Shown here: in pieces, positions 50,019 to 62,880 of the stretch
Position numbering within the stretch: position 1 is the first letter of the stretch
Layout: each line of letters opens with the position of its first letter
Assembly (NCBI RefSeq): GCF_018320785.1
Contig: NC_054886.1
Coordinates: 4,029,207-4,093,206, forward strand
Reading direction: 5' to 3'
DNA length: 64,000 bases
From: Cheilinus undulatus
Taxonomy: Eukaryota; Chordata; Actinopteri; Labriformes; Labridae
Position numbers and translations under genes: made by a program
Notes under the pieces: generated by a model
The model's input: only the letters and a program-made list of their open reading frames with translations
Database searches by the model: none
Told to the model about the DNA's origin: nothing

Positions 50019-53000
50019 TATCAGATATTTCATATGAGAGTTAGACGAACTTCTTGTGAAATTGGCGAGATATTGAAATACTTGCCTTTGGCAGTAAGGT
50101 ATCGTTTAATGAGACATGTCAGTGTTATGCTTGATCGGCTCAACTTAGTAACTGGAATGAAGAAATGGCCCAGTTGTGTCACTTCCTGTTGCCAGTAGGG
50201 GGCACTATGATGAGATGTTTTCAGTGTGATACTGTCATCTTGAAAGAATTAGCAGAAGAAGATTTTAGATCTCCAGGTTGTCTAGCATGAAGAAAAATAA
50301 TTCTGTCATCAATCCGACGAAATTCCTCGGAGTAGTTTGTTAAAATATGAAACTTGTGTAATGCCCAACAGATGAAGATGGCTCCAACAGACCTTTATTT
50401 GTCCAATCATGATATAGTATATGTGCACCAATTTTCACGTACGTAGCTCTTACACAGTCACCTATCTCACGTTTGGGGCCCCTGATGGATGGAGTTGCAC
50501 AGTTCCACCAGAATACCAAAATTTCCACCATGGGACAATTTTCTGTGAATCTAGATGAGTTTTTGAAAATGTAAAAGACCCCAAATTGGCCATTTTTTTC
50601 GGTGAGAAAAATTATGCTCACAGATACAATAAAGTCATCGCGGACTCTAGGTCAGTAATCTGGCCCTAAATAGGTCTTCTACAAATTTTCAAAATGAAGT
50701 TTGTAATATTTCATTCAGGTAATGCCCAGCACACCTCCCAGTTCCCACAGCCAATCACAGCTCTTTCTCTCAACACAGCAGTGTGTTTAATTATGATGTA
50801 CTTCTCACTAATTCCTGCTTGCATTGATGTTGATGCACCACGCTACTGCTGGCAAAGCTTACCCTCCTCCACCCAAGCCTCCTCCTTTATAGCATAAAGC
50901 CTGTTGTACCCTCATATTCAGATTCATGCCATTATGGATTACTCGCTTTTGAAATTATTTTGTTGTATTCAATAAATATTGTCATAAATGGAGCGTCTTT
51001 TGAGCAGAGCCTTCTCCATGAAATAAAAATGTTTAAATCCATTTTGCAATAAAATGGTTAAATATCTTGAATGAAGTACAGCTTCCAATTGCCAACCTCA
51101 TCTTGGTTTTTCATGCCATTTGATGTAAAGGGGTTTATGAAATGCCTACCTACAGTGAAGTCAAAATAGGTCATGATGAGGGGGCTGTCTTCAAATCATT
51201 TTAACCCACCCCACAAAACAAACACACCAGAGAGATGTGGCTAAATTAGACCTTTGGGGTTGAAGCAGTTAGCACGCTGCTGAGTTGGAGCTGCAGTAGA
51301 GAAGAAGCAGACAGGATGACGATGTTCTTTGTGAATATTCTCCTGCTCTGGACTTTGCGTAAGTAACAAAAATCCACTCTTAAGAATCTTATACAAGCAC
51401 ACAAACCTGCTAAGGTATCCTGTGTTTGTTTCAGGTGTGGCACAGTTCAGCAGCATCTCTCAGCCTGTTTCTTTTCAAACAGCAAAGCTCGGAGATCCAG
51501 TCACTGTGAGATGTCACATCAAGAGTGAACAGAACAAAAGAGTGTGGTATAAATTCACCACATGGAGGAGACTACAGCTGGTGGTGACATTTAACCCTAG
51601 ATACAATAGCAGTATATTTGATTTTACATTTTATCAGCGTTTTTCAGTGAACTTAAACAGAATCAACAATCATCTGAGCATCTCTAAAACAACATGGGAA
51701 GACGCTGGAACGTACTTCTGTGGAGTAATGTACCTAAATGATGTTCAGTTTGGATCCGGAACCTTTCTGATGGTGGAAGGTATTGTTCAAGTATTCTTAA
51801 TCAGCTTTATAAGACAATCTAGGTTTGTCATGTTAGCATTTGTATTGTAGTGTAGTGTATTTGTATTGATTTATTGTAGTGATGCAAAGTTTGATACGCC
51901 TTAACTGGTAACCTTTTATTTTGAAGGATAGATCTCCATCCTTGTGTTCTGTCCTGTTTTTTGTTCCATCATGAGTCTGAACTGCCACATTTACACTGAA
52001 CACATTTGGTTTTGATTGAAAATTCACACCCACAGCTACTCTCTTTGTCTCTTCAGTCTGTCTAGTAATTTCGTGACTGGGAACAAGCCTCTCAGCTTTG
52101 AGTTTTGCAGGATGAATCTGCCTGATGGGAATTAGTCTGGCCAATCAGTCAATTTTGCTATGTTACAAATCTAAAGCTGCTGTGCATGATGTGGAAGTGA
52201 GGATTGGCTTCTTAATGCATGTCAGGGTAAGTTTGCTTGAAACTGAATTATATTTATCACATTTTTATTTCTTTTGAAGGTGCAAACATGATCAGTGACT
52301 CTGTTGTCCAGCAGCCTGAGTCTCTGTCAGTCCAGTCAGAAGGATCTGTAGCTCTCAGCTGTTCTGTTACCACCCACTGTGAGGCCAAACACATCAGTGT
52401 CATGTGGCTGAAAAACTCGCCTCATTCTGCTGCACAAATCATCTACCCATCTGGATATACCAACCTCAGCTGTGGGAGGACAGAGCGTGGAGAAACAACC
52501 TGTGTAAATCACTTCAGCATTAGGAAACTCAGCCATCATGATGATGGGACGTACCACTGTGTGGTCACTTCATGTGGGAGCATGCTGTTTGGGAGCGGGA
52601 CCAGAATTAACATTGACAGTAAGATAAAAACTTTATGCCATGAACCATCAAACTGGCCGTCTTTTTTGATATCAGTTTAGCTCAGAATTCAGTTGTTTTA
52701 AGTAGCTGCCATGTTTGTGAGGTGTAATGGTAGACATCATCTGATTGACGATACTTACAGGTCTGTTCAGCTCCAGGTCTGATCTGGAATTGTAAATATC
52801 AAACCTGTCTGATATTTGAGATCTAAGAGGTTCTACACACTCAGACTGGATGCATGGTGGCTGCAGCTTGGCAGCGTCATGGCTTAATTTACATTTCAGC
52901 TTGCATGTTAACAAGTCAGAGCTTTCAGACTGCCTGCGACTCTGCCTGAGAGCTGTGACTCTTGCTCCTGAGTTTGCAAGTCTCACATTTGGAGAAAATA

Positions 53001-53752
53001 GAAGGGTTGCTTATTTTTGCTGCAAGCTGCACATGTCTCTCAGAGGAAAAGAGAAAAAACAAGAGAAATAGAGAGCCACATTTACCTTGTTTTTGCAAAG
53101 AGCTCACTAATCTGTCTTAATCTCTTTCTGTTTACTTCCTTCTGCCTGTAACAGAACAGCAGCCAGAGCTGAGTCCAGCTGTTGTTACTCTGATGATATC
53201 AAACATTATTCTTGTGGTTGTGACTTTCGTTCTTCTGTGGAAACTTTGCACAAGTTGGAGGAAAGATGCTGCAGGTATTTCATGCTAAATATTTCTATTG
53301 TTCAGTTGTAAGTCTGCAGTCACATCAACATTCATATCCTCCTACATTCTGCTCTAACTCCAATGTAATTTATCTGAATAATTTTGCAGGAGCAAATGTG
53401 GGATGCCCTGAAGTCCACCAGGTAAGCGGTCATTCTTTTTTCAACTTTTATTTTTAGATTTGAGGCTTTTTTACCTTTACAGACTTGACAGACAGACACA
53501 TACAAGGGGTGTAAAAAGTCTTATTGCTGAGGCTAGGAGATAACTTAATTGTTTTCATATACTTTTTGGACAGGCCGGTGATGTGACCTATGCATCTGTG
53601 TCTTCATCCCATGGAAGCTTGCCGCAAAGAAACCCTGACAGGACAAGCAGAGGAGAGGCTGTCATTTACTCTGGTGTCAGATGTCAGCAGAACCAGCGAG
53701 TTTCATCCCAGTGATTCAAACAAACCTGGAACAAAGGAGGCTTGCTGTAATT
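50019..53752 (+). repeat. Segmental duplication, unit 2 (carries gene F)
   Basis: Compact paralogous copy of 40657-48588 without the insertions seen there. Sequence after 53752 no longer matches unit 1. Confidence 0.85.
51316..53714 (+). CDS. nitr: NITR-type gene F: separate V and I exons, two ITIMs
   Basis: Duplicate of gene E. Exons: 51316-51358 (leader), 51435-51779 (V), 52280-52618 (I), 53155-53274 (membrane span), 53390-53421, 53574-53714; 339 aa. Same domain plan: V ends FGSGTFLMVE, I has six cysteines, and the tail has VTYASV and VIYSGV. It differs from gene E at about 19 V-domain and 16 I-domain residues, while the membrane, short and tail exons differ at only three (T/I, R/W and E/D). 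The leader donor is C|GTAAGT, making the first mature residue arginine instead of glycine, which is tolerated. The 3' UTR has AATAAA at 53908-53913. The gene appears intact and inhibitory. Confidence 0.87.
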
Positions 53753-53907
53753 AGTGGCCAATATTTGCAAATTGCCTCCAAAATGCCCTAAAATAGGCCA
53801 AATTTGACAAAGTTCTTTTAGTTTGGACAGTATTTGGCTTAGTGCCCTCCTAAGTGCCCTCTAAGTGGACAGCATGTCTCTTGGATGTCCTAGATAGGAG
53901 AAAATGC

Positions 53908-53913
53908 AATAAA
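53908..53913 (+). terminator. Polyadenylation signal, gene F
   Basis: AATAAA lies 194 bp after the stop codon, in the non-duplicated flank, so gene E must use a different 3' end. Confidence 0.5.
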
Positions 53914-54559
53914 GTGTTTTAAGCTCCACGGTGTAAAGTTTGTTTTCACTGACGCCCTCTTTGATGTATCTTTGTTAAATCAGTGGTTAAATGGTTTGTA
54001 ATTTCTTGTCTGTTTTTACAGAGGTAGAAGGTAATCATTATAAAAACATTCAATCTTAACCTGGATTTGCAGCAGTTTCACTTTTTGGACAATGGTACCC
54101 TACCTAACACCTGAGTCTGCCACTTTGTGGTGTCAAACACACTCCTATGGTTTTCCACCACATAACTGACTTTTCATTGTCTGTGGTGTTGAGTTACCTC
54201 TGAGACCTTCTGACCAGCTGATGACCTATGCCATGTGCCACAGGATGTTAAAACAGAGATGACAACTGAGCTGATATAACTGACATGATGACTCTGCATG
54301 CAGAATTCTCTACATCCATCCGTTGTGTGCAACGGAAAACACCAAATAATGCATGCAGAGCAAAACTAGGCTGATATCCTTTACTGGTCAAAATACAGAA
54401 GAGAGCATTTAATTGTTACACTCATCTAAAAGAAAGCGAGCCCAACAAGCTCAAACCAAATTATTCTACAATTAAAAAAAAACTATTTCATTCATTTTCA
54501 ATCAAGACTGCAGACTACTTGAGCCCTGTGACTGATCCACAGCTGAGGAAATGTTTGAC

Positions 54560-54950
54560 CATGCTGACTCAGTCAACACAACATCACCATCAAGAGAGGA
54601 CACCATGGACAAAGGTGGGTCCCAAAAGAGGAAAGAGTGTGCACCCACTGCAGCCAACAGGAGATGGAAACAAAGCTGCACGTTCTAACCACCTGCCTGT
54701 TTCACAATGACATCAGAGAATGTTCTTTCCACTCCTCACCAGCAAACAGAGACAATTCACCAGCATGAACAACGAACAGAAGCTTCCAGATCTGCTGGAT
54801 GAAGGTCAACAGTATGAAAATTATGTGAGCTGTTGTGACCAAAGTAGATCCTCAGTCTCCACACCACCATGAGATGGACTTTGTTGCTTTTGCAATAAAA
54901 CCAGTTGATTTCCATGCCAATAAAGCTATTTGAACTGAATTGAAAATAAC
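54560..54950 (+). mobile_element. LINE 3'-end fragment
   Basis: A cysteine/histidine cluster, PTAANRR-type sequence with CxxC...HxxxxC spacing in one frame (around 54640-54695), resembles the C-terminal knuckle of LINE proteins. The sequence ends AATAAAGCTATTTGAACTGA, then ATTGAA, a common LINE 3' tail. The upstream part is missing. Confidence 0.45.
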
Positions 54951-57900
54951 ACTATGTACTGTTGGGAGTCATTGTGTTGTATTTTAAAATTGACCTGATG
55001 CTTTGTGTGTTCTCGATCTGTTTTGGTTGTTCTGCTCTACAGTGATAGGTGTCGGTACAAAGACCCAGGGTCTTTCTCAGTTGTTTTTGTGGCCCCCCTT
55101 AAGTCCTCATTCCCCAGTTGTTGCCTTGCATCTTAGCTCCTCCCTGCAAGAAATTAAAAGAGAGATGTGAGGACAGAGGGGGAAAATGTACCATGTGAGA
55201 AATCGATGTCGATGAGCTCTGTGAGTTTATATTGATGATGTTATCAAAAAATAAAAAAATAAAACAATAAAGCTTAAATTATTCTGCATACAGCTGTTTA
55301 GCATAATAATATATTTGCCATCTGTGCATGCTCAACTGTTATTGTTTTAAGCATTTGAGTGCTGGGGGAAAAAAAGTGTGAAATAAAAGCCACAAACTGA
55401 GCAGAGGCGTGACTTTTCAGCACATACTGAGCCATCGAACCAATCATGTTTCATCTTTTGTGAAAAGACTACAGCAGAGGAAACTCTGAGCTCCTCCAGA
55501 AGCCTCCTCTCTCCTCCAACCTCTCTTCCTTCAGGTGCATTTTAGGACTTGGAAGGTCTTTCATCATGGCAGGGGGAGATTGATCTGGGTCAGTCTGAGA
55601 CATATAGACGTGCAAAGTTATGAAATAAGATGCTCCTGCAGTGCGTATCTTAAGCAGACAATGTGGCAGACCAGAGCTCTTGCTGTGGAGCTGCAAAGAT
55701 TGACTAGAAAGAGAGCATTATGCACCAGAGAGCGCATCATCTATGGAGAGATTTCCCTGACAGAATATGTGGAACTTTTCTGTCAGGCTGGTCGAACCAC
55801 TGTGGTTAGATGGTGAAGTGAAAACTGAGCCTGTTAAGGAAGTACAGTTCATCTGTTAGCGCAGACATAAAGAGAGCATCTTAAAAAATCCCCTCTGGTC
55901 TATAAATATAAGTGACAATAAATGCTCGCTGAGGGTGCAGCTTTTGTTTTGACTCTTGCGGTGAATGAGGTGTGACTTACTGAGAACAGCTTTCTGCTGG
56001 TGGAAACTTCAGCAGCAGCTTGAACACAGGAAGACTGGCCACCAAGCCACAGCCTGCAGCAGCTCACACAAGGGAGCATTTGTGCAAAGAGAGCTGTGCA
56101 TATTCCGTAAATAAAAGCTGACTTTTATCAACTTTATATGATTCAGAGCAACCGTGCATCCACAGCATTTGTGCATTGCTGCACCTTGTTGCCACAAGCA
56201 GATGAGCTTGTGCATGGTCATATTTGAGGATGCACCCCCCTCCAGAGGATGGGTGATCACATACTTTGTGGGTGTGATGCTCTGCAGAAATCAGGCCACC
56301 TCCCAGCCTAACCGTCTTGTCTGAGGGCCTTGTGGTCACCACTAAAACAGCAGGGGGATGTTTTGTAAGGTTTAGTCATGTGTCAGTTTGAGACCTGGTG
56401 CTGTCTTTGTGTTGGTATGTGGGTGGGCTCAGGCAGGATGTCCTCATTTAGTTGCATGAAACCTGCAACTACTCTTAACTCTGAAACTATCAGTAAACAC
56501 AGGGACAATTTTAGATTGGCATGAGTTTAGAAGCAGAAGTTAATTTCTGTGTATTTTTAAATTCAAACAGCTTGTGGGTAGAAAGCAGAGACATGCTGTG
56601 GTTAAAGGAAGTTTGTGGGGTGAGAGTTTAATGTGTTCTCCTGTGTATTTTCCTGCAAAGTTATACTTTGCTTTTTCGCACAGGGCCGCAAAATAAACAG
56701 AACTAGCCTTAACTTACATCATTAATAGTCGGGAAAAGAAGTCATGACAAATTTATTCATAAAGCACATTTGAAAATAATATATAGTGACCAAAGTGCTG
56801 CTAAACCAAGTCAACAAAATGTAGACAAAACTGGACAAATGGCAAAGATCAGACCTGCTGGACAGTGTAAGGGCGCTTTATACATTAAGGACCCAGGCCT
56901 GGATCTGGATCCACCAATCAGACTCCAACAACAGCTGCTGCTGCAGTGACTTCCTGTTAACACCTGGGTTAAGTCTTTTTAGTGCGTTGTGGTGAAACTG
57001 TGCCTTTAATTTTGTTACTTCAGTTTTATTTTGGGTAAAATTAGCCAAAAACCCCATCCAGGAATACCCAGATTAAATTGAAAGCTGTGTTTGAACCTTT
57101 AGGAGTTCAAGCACTCACTTAAGCTGCTACTGGTGTTAACTAGAATAATAAAAACATTTTTCCTGTCTTAATTTGTATTGTGAAAGAGAGTCCTGTGGAT
57201 GACTGCAGCTAGGAGGGATTAGCTGAAAAACTCAACTGGACCAAAGCGTGAAGCCTGATCTACTTCAGGTTTATTGTTGACAACAGAACAGTACACCATA
57301 AAAATATACCTGAAATAAAAAGGCTGCTACTCCTGAATGCTTCAACATTCAGACATCCTCTTGGCTTCTATGGAAAGGTGACAGAGGAATCCTGGTACTG
57401 GTACAGAAATGGTGGAGTAAATATAACAAAGTGCATTAAAATAAGGGCACTGAAAAGAGCCGTAATTCCCATCACTTGCCCCTGCTCTAGACAGTATAGG
57501 AAAGTTTCTAACTGGTCTAATGATGTGCCAATCTAAAGGTCAGAGGTCAGCAGGCATTTTAGAGATCTAAGAGCTAAACTACCACATTATAGCTGGAAGA
57601 TGTCCATCCTCATTTTATCTGGGGCAACTTTTTAACAATCTTCAAAGATTTTAATGGAGTTCTCATAAAACTTACTGTATTTATGGCTTTATTTTTTAAA
57701 GAAGCCTAGTTTATAATAGAATCAAATTAAGTAAATATAAAAATGCATCATATATTTGGTTATCATCAGTTGTTTTGGATGGATGGCGATCTGCAGTTTG
57801 AGGTTTTGTCTTCTGCAGTAACAGCTGTCACAGAGGGCACGGCTTCAAAAATACTTAACTGGTTTGAGGAGCTTTTCAAATAAAAACCATCAAATATTTG

Positions 57901-58070
57901 AAGAATTTCTGTGAGCTAAGATGATAATATTCCTGTAAAAAGCCTTAACAATGAATGTCCTGTCTGTCCTGTCCTGAGGCCGACCCCCCTTACAGTATAC
58001 AGTATAATAAATGACATTATAAGCCTCATCAGTAATACATGTTGAGAGTTAAGGGCCATCCACTCCTCAT
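54951..58070. other. Intergenic between convergent genes F and G
   Basis: No recognised gene. An open frame at 55535-55816 (plus strand, 93 codons) has no domain I can name. Sequence near 56745-56900 (TTTATTCATAAAGCAC) resembles a minus-strand LINE 3' tail. On the minus strand, a TTTATT near 57683 could be the polyadenylation signal of gene G. Confidence 0.4.
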
Positions 58071-58528
58071 CTAGGACTTTTTTCTGCTCATGGTGATGTA
58101 AATAAAGAGACAAATGGTTACAAACAACAGAAGAGTCCCAGTTCTAATGATGGAGAGGTAGACCAGGATCCTCATCTGTGCCGTCTGGTCCTCAGCGTCA
58201 CCTTTGACCAGCAGCTTGCTCCCATTACCGAACAGTATCTCCCCACAGGAGGCCACAGCACAGTAGTAAGTCCCAGCATCAGAGGAGCTCAGGTTCAGCT
58301 TCTGGAGATGGTAGAGACAGCTCAGTGAGGGGGAGCCTGCTGTGGAGGTTTGTTTACACCCGTCCCTGTGGGTGTGGAGGACTCCTTTGTGGGAACCCTG
58401 TCTGAACCAGTACACATTGTGTTCTTCGTGGCATGATCCAGTGTGGACGGTGCAATTCAGAGTCACAGAGTCTCCTGACTGGATGGTCCCAGAGACCGGC
58501 CTCTGGGTGACTTCTTTGAGGTCGGTTC
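58071..58528 (-). CDS. nitr: NITR-type gene G: I domain fused to charged membrane span (putative activating receptor, partial)
   Basis: A single open exon on the opposite strand from all other NITRs. Its acceptor is TGATTGTAG after a pyrimidine tract, phase 1, so exon sequence starts at 58528; it ends at a TAG (58071-58073), giving 151 aa. The I domain has six cysteines, VYWF, TYYC and ends CAVASCGEILFGNGSKL. The frame runs on without an intron into a membrane span, ILVYLSIIRTGTLLLFVTIC, with an arginine inside it. It stops after the short tail MSRKKS, with no ITIM. Activating NITRs (zebrafish Nitr9) use a basic membrane residue to pair with DAP12; the same is inferred here. No V or leader exon was found up to 64000, so it may be incomplete, single-domain or a remnant. 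Confidence 0.75.
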
Positions 58529-58599
58529 CTACAATCATTACAGAGGAAAAGAAGAATACAAATCAACGCATGACTGTGCAAGACCTGCTTTGACAAGGA

Positions 58600-60150
58600 G
58601 TCGTTTTCAGGGTCAGTGAGAAAACCTATACATCACTCATATGTCTGGGTTTAAAAAACCCTTATCCCCATTTTAGCCAATTGAAATATCAAAACAATGT
58701 ACCATGCCTGCAGCATTGTGCATTTTTCTTTTTAAATGCTAATCCATCAGTGCATTGCCCAGGCTGTTTGCTGTTTCCCAAAGTTGTCTTCCTGACTTCT
58801 AATCAAAAGCAAAAACACAAGAAAATTTGTGGAGACATTTTGGATCAAATTGAAGGAAACCTACATTCTTTAGAAGTGGTGATTACAAGCAATTAAACTT
58901 GGATGTTCAAGTACGATCCTGAAATGGCAAAATGGCAGTCAACTGGAAAATACCGTCATCACCAAGGATGAAGAAAGCACGACATGGTCCATATTCAAGG
59001 CCATGTTGATTGTTTTCTTTAAAATTAAGGGTATCATTTTGGAGAAGTAGGTTTGAGAAGGGTCAATGGTGAATCGACACTACTACAGACAGGTTCTAGA
59101 AAAACTATGAGAAAAAGTCAGAAGAAAGAAACCATAACTGTGAAAAAGGTGTCGTTCTCCATCAATACAACCTGCCAGCTTAGAGCTCAAATGTGCATAT
59201 GAATAGAATGATTTTACCTCTGAAAGACTTACAATAATATTTGATTGACAAAGATCACTCACTTATAGCATCTGAGTACAGTAAATACATTAATAAGTGC
59301 AAATGTGCATATGAAGTGGGGCATTTTACTACAGAGAGCCCTCTTAAAGTATTTGAGTAACAAAGGTCAATTATTTACAGATTGAGCAGAGTAAAGAGAT
59401 TATAAATGCAAATATGCATGAGGTAGGGCATTTTACCACAAAGAGCCTTCTTGCTATATTTAAGTTCGGAAAATAGATTTAATTGATAGTCAGTTAATTT
59501 CATTACCACAGTGAGCTTCTGCTGTGTTTGAGATGTATTTGAGTAAAGCAGTAAGAGTCAGTGCACCGTATTTTACAATAGGGCTGAAGTACTTATTAAA
59601 TAAAATCTCTATTTTCTGGCAGTCTGTGATTGTTGATTGGTCATCAGGGTCACACAACTAATCAGATGTTTCTGAGCCCAGAACACCTGATTTAAAACTT
59701 TGATTTTTTTTAATTAATTTGAGGTATCATGATTATTATAGATTTTTTTCATTTAACTCCAAATATAAATGTTTGCACATTTTCAGTGTTAATTTCGTTG
59801 ACTAAAACCATGACTAAAAATACTCGTGGATCCCAATTCTCCCCTTAACCCTCAATCAGTGGCGTACACAGACTTTTTCAAGGGCAGGGGCAAAAACAGA
59901 AAAAAAGAGCACATACTGCACCTTCTCGCCACTGAAGAGGGCACTAAGTTTCGCATGTTTCGAGGGGACTTTAGACATGTTTACATGTTATACAAATGGC
60001 ACATTATATAGCCTCAAAACAGACTAACTAGACAGACTACTCAAGTTAGTTTGTAGTTTGGATCAGTATCCACAAGAACTGTGTAGATTCAACCTTGGAC
60101 CGTGAAGAACACACAGCATGAAGGGGGTCTGTTTTGGTCCTAATGGTCTT
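58600..60150. other. Upstream of gene G, no exon recognised
   Basis: I searched both strands for a leader or V-domain exon and saw none. The stretch near 59785-59935 has phrases common to dispersed fish repeats, such as GTTAATTTCGTTGACTAAAA. Confidence 0.4.
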
Positions 60151-60159
60151 CTAGAGTTC

Positions 60160-60390
60160 AGTGTGTTTTCTTCACCCAAGAAGGCAGTTGGTGTGTTTTG
60201 CCAATGAGGAGGGTACTTAAACATGCCTTTTTGCCACCCAAGTGGGCAGTTTATCATGTTTTAACCAGCCAAGGGGGCAGTTTAGTGTGTTTTGCCAACC
60301 ATGAGGCACTTTAGCGCGTGCTTTGGCTCCCAAGAGGGCATTTTAGAGTGCGTTTTGGCTCCCAAGAGGGCACATTAGAGCGTTTTTCAA
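60160..60390. repeat. Short tandem repeat, ~40 bp unit
   Basis: Five to six diverged copies of a unit like AAGAGGGCAGTTTAGTGTGT, then TTTGGCTCCC, occur. The last two copies (TTTTGGCTCCCAAGAGGGCA) are nearly identical. This is non-coding, dispersed fish-type repeat. Confidence 0.65.
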
Positions 60391-62040
60391 CAATTGGGCC
60401 ACGAGGGGGATGCCCCCCCCCCCCCATGCATACCACTGCCCTCAATCCCAACCCTCAGTCACAAAATGCGCGTTCCCGCGAAGTGCGAAGGCTGTCCAAA
60501 TTGTCCCGAGAGTTGAGTTGAGGGGCGAGTTTGGGGGCGTTACCTCCCTAAATTTTGAGATGTTCCTGGAGCTCCCTTGGTATTGAGGGTTATTGCTCAA
60601 AGAAAGATAGCGGCGAATGTGGGGAAGAAATCAAGCTACAAATGTAAGTATTTCTTTGTAAATAGAGATCTAAAAATTACAAAAACCACACCAATATCTT
60701 AGTTCAGTGTTATTTTATGGATTATTTGCCTTTTTGTAGCGCAAAATTTACTTTTATTTTTAGGATCGTAAGCTGCATTGTAACCCTACCATCGCGGACA
60801 AGCCTATGAGTTACAACTAGGGTGGCCATAAGCCCAGCTTGAGGCTGGACAGTCCGGAAATTCAATGTCTTGCCCTGCGTTCGCCACAGCCTCAAGCTGG
60901 ATGCTTATTTGTCCTCCTTTTGGAGTCGCACTTGAACGTAACGCAGCATATTGTCCCATGCTCTCTTTCTCTGAACATCAGTCCGGTGTTCGTATGTTAT
61001 AGCGTATAAAACGTTGACCAAAAATAAACTTTACCTGGCCGTCACACATTAGTCATACATTTTTGGAGATCGGTGCCATCTGTGATCAATAAAGTGCACA
61101 CAGTGTCCGCTCGCTCTCCCTCTCTCTCTCTCTACTGGCTGCACAGAAACTATCATCACGTTCATCCCGTTATTCTGCAAACGTCAACTTCTATCATCAT
61201 TTAGTTTATTTAGTTTAGTTTATGATAAAACTCCATGAAGTCCCTGTGCTGGTTCTGATCAGAATTAATCGACTTTGTCAAACTTCCTCGTGCAGATCAG
61301 CTGTTTTAACCCTTTAACTGCCTGGTCGACCATATGGTTGAGCGCATTTTGAGTCACTATATTTCAATGAGAGGAGTGCACAACTTAACTCAACCTAATT
61401 GAGCCAACTCTACCACTTGGTTGAGGTATGTTATATTAAAAAAAAAAAAACACTAGGTGTCACTGTGTCTGTCAATGGTATGCTTCTTCATTTGCTCTCT
61501 AACCAGGAAGTCACAAACATGAAAATCATTAAAGATATTTTTACTGTTTTGGTGAATATTTGAAAGGTAGGAATACTTTTTTGACATAGGATGGTGTTGG
61601 AGGCCTTCCTGAACATAATTATATTACTTGATACCACAAAAAAACTTAAATTAGGTATCTTATAATTTTTAAAAAACATGCTCAACCAAATGGTTGATTT
61701 GTCGCTTTATGGTACAAGTAGCGAAATTAAGCCAATGTAAGCTAATGGACTAATTTTTTTTATTAAATCAAAACCTCTGTTCATCTGTTGCTGTAAATAT
61801 GAAACAAGTGTTTGTTCATCATGAATATGTTAAAAGAATGTCCTTTGTAAGTCATTTTTGACACTTTCTGAGTTGATATTAGTAAATATGGTAAAAATTT
61901 AGAGAAATATGTGGAAATCAACTAAACACCCTAGTAAACTCATATTACTGCCATAAATAGAGTTTTATAGTTATAAATTCATTTTATTCACTTGCTTACA
62001 ACTATTAGATGAAGGCTAAAACATTTTATATTACAAAAAA
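60391..62040. other. Intergenic, no gene seen
   Basis: The stretch has a C-run near 60414-60425 and a (CT)n patch near 61115-61133. No domain-bearing frame was seen on either strand. Confidence 0.45.
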
Positions 62041-62880
62041 CACACTGTTCCACAATATTATGTACAACAGAGTTTCTAAACATTTTTTTAAGTTGTAAAG
62101 AGGTGAAAATGTATATTTGTTGAATCTGCAGCATTAGGAGGTCATATTTACTAAAATCAAAGCTATTTCAATCAAAAACATCTGAACAGGCCAAGTTCCA
62201 TGTTAACATAGGAGCCCTTCTTTGACATCACCTTCACTATTCTTGCATCCATTGAACTTGTGAGTTTTTGGAAAGTTTCTGCTTGAATTTCTTTGCAGGA
62301 TGTCAGAATATCCTCCCAGAGCTGCTGTTTTGATGTGAACTGCCTCCACCCTCATAGATCTTTAGCTTGAGGATGCTCCAAAGGTTCTCAACAGGGTTGA
62401 GGTCAGGAGAGGATGGGGGCCACACCATGAGTTTCTCTCCTTTTATGCCCATAGCAGCCAATGACACAGAGGGATTCTTCTCAGCATGAGATGGAGCATT
62501 GTCATGCATGAAGATCATTTTGCTGCAGAAGGCACTGTTCTTCTTTTTGTACCATGGAAGAAAGTGGTCAGTCAGAAACTATATATACTTTGCCGAGGTC
62601 GTTTTCACACCTTCAGGGACCCTAAAGGGGCCTACCAGCTTTCTCCCCATGATTCTGGCCCAAAACATGACTCCACTATTCCTTGATGATGTCACAACCT
62701 TGTTGGGACATGTTGGCCATCCACCAACCATCCACTACTCCTCCATCTGGACCATCCAGGGTTGCACGGCATTCATCAGTCAACAAGACTGTCTTACAAG
62801 CACAGTGTGGATGAGGTCATGGGTGTGTCAAGGTGCAATTGCCAGAAATGCAATGTTTTCCTGTGTTTGAACACATACCT
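62041..62880 (-). mobile_element. Second copy of the 37-residue-spacing transposon, truncated
   Basis: Minus-strand sequence encodes MIFMHDNAPSHAEKN and SPDLNPVENLWSILK, the same C-terminal transposase as in 22849-24506, again with 37 residues between the aspartate and glutamate. The 3' end reaches the inner part of the terminal repeat (CACACTGTTCCACAATATTA). The 5' part beyond about 62880 is not recognisable. Confidence 0.75.

Noticed and set aside
55535-55816. 93-codon plus-strand frame between genes F and G
   Set aside because: No domain, signal peptide or splice pattern linking it to a gene was seen. Insufficient support to call it coding.
58354-58596. Minus-strand frame beginning MSKQVLHSHALICILLFLC, resembling a signal peptide just before the gene G exon
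   Set aside because: It runs through the pyrimidine tract of the splice acceptor and is out of frame with the Ig domain, so it cannot serve as that domain's leader without splicing. Likely a coincidence of the T/C-rich tract.
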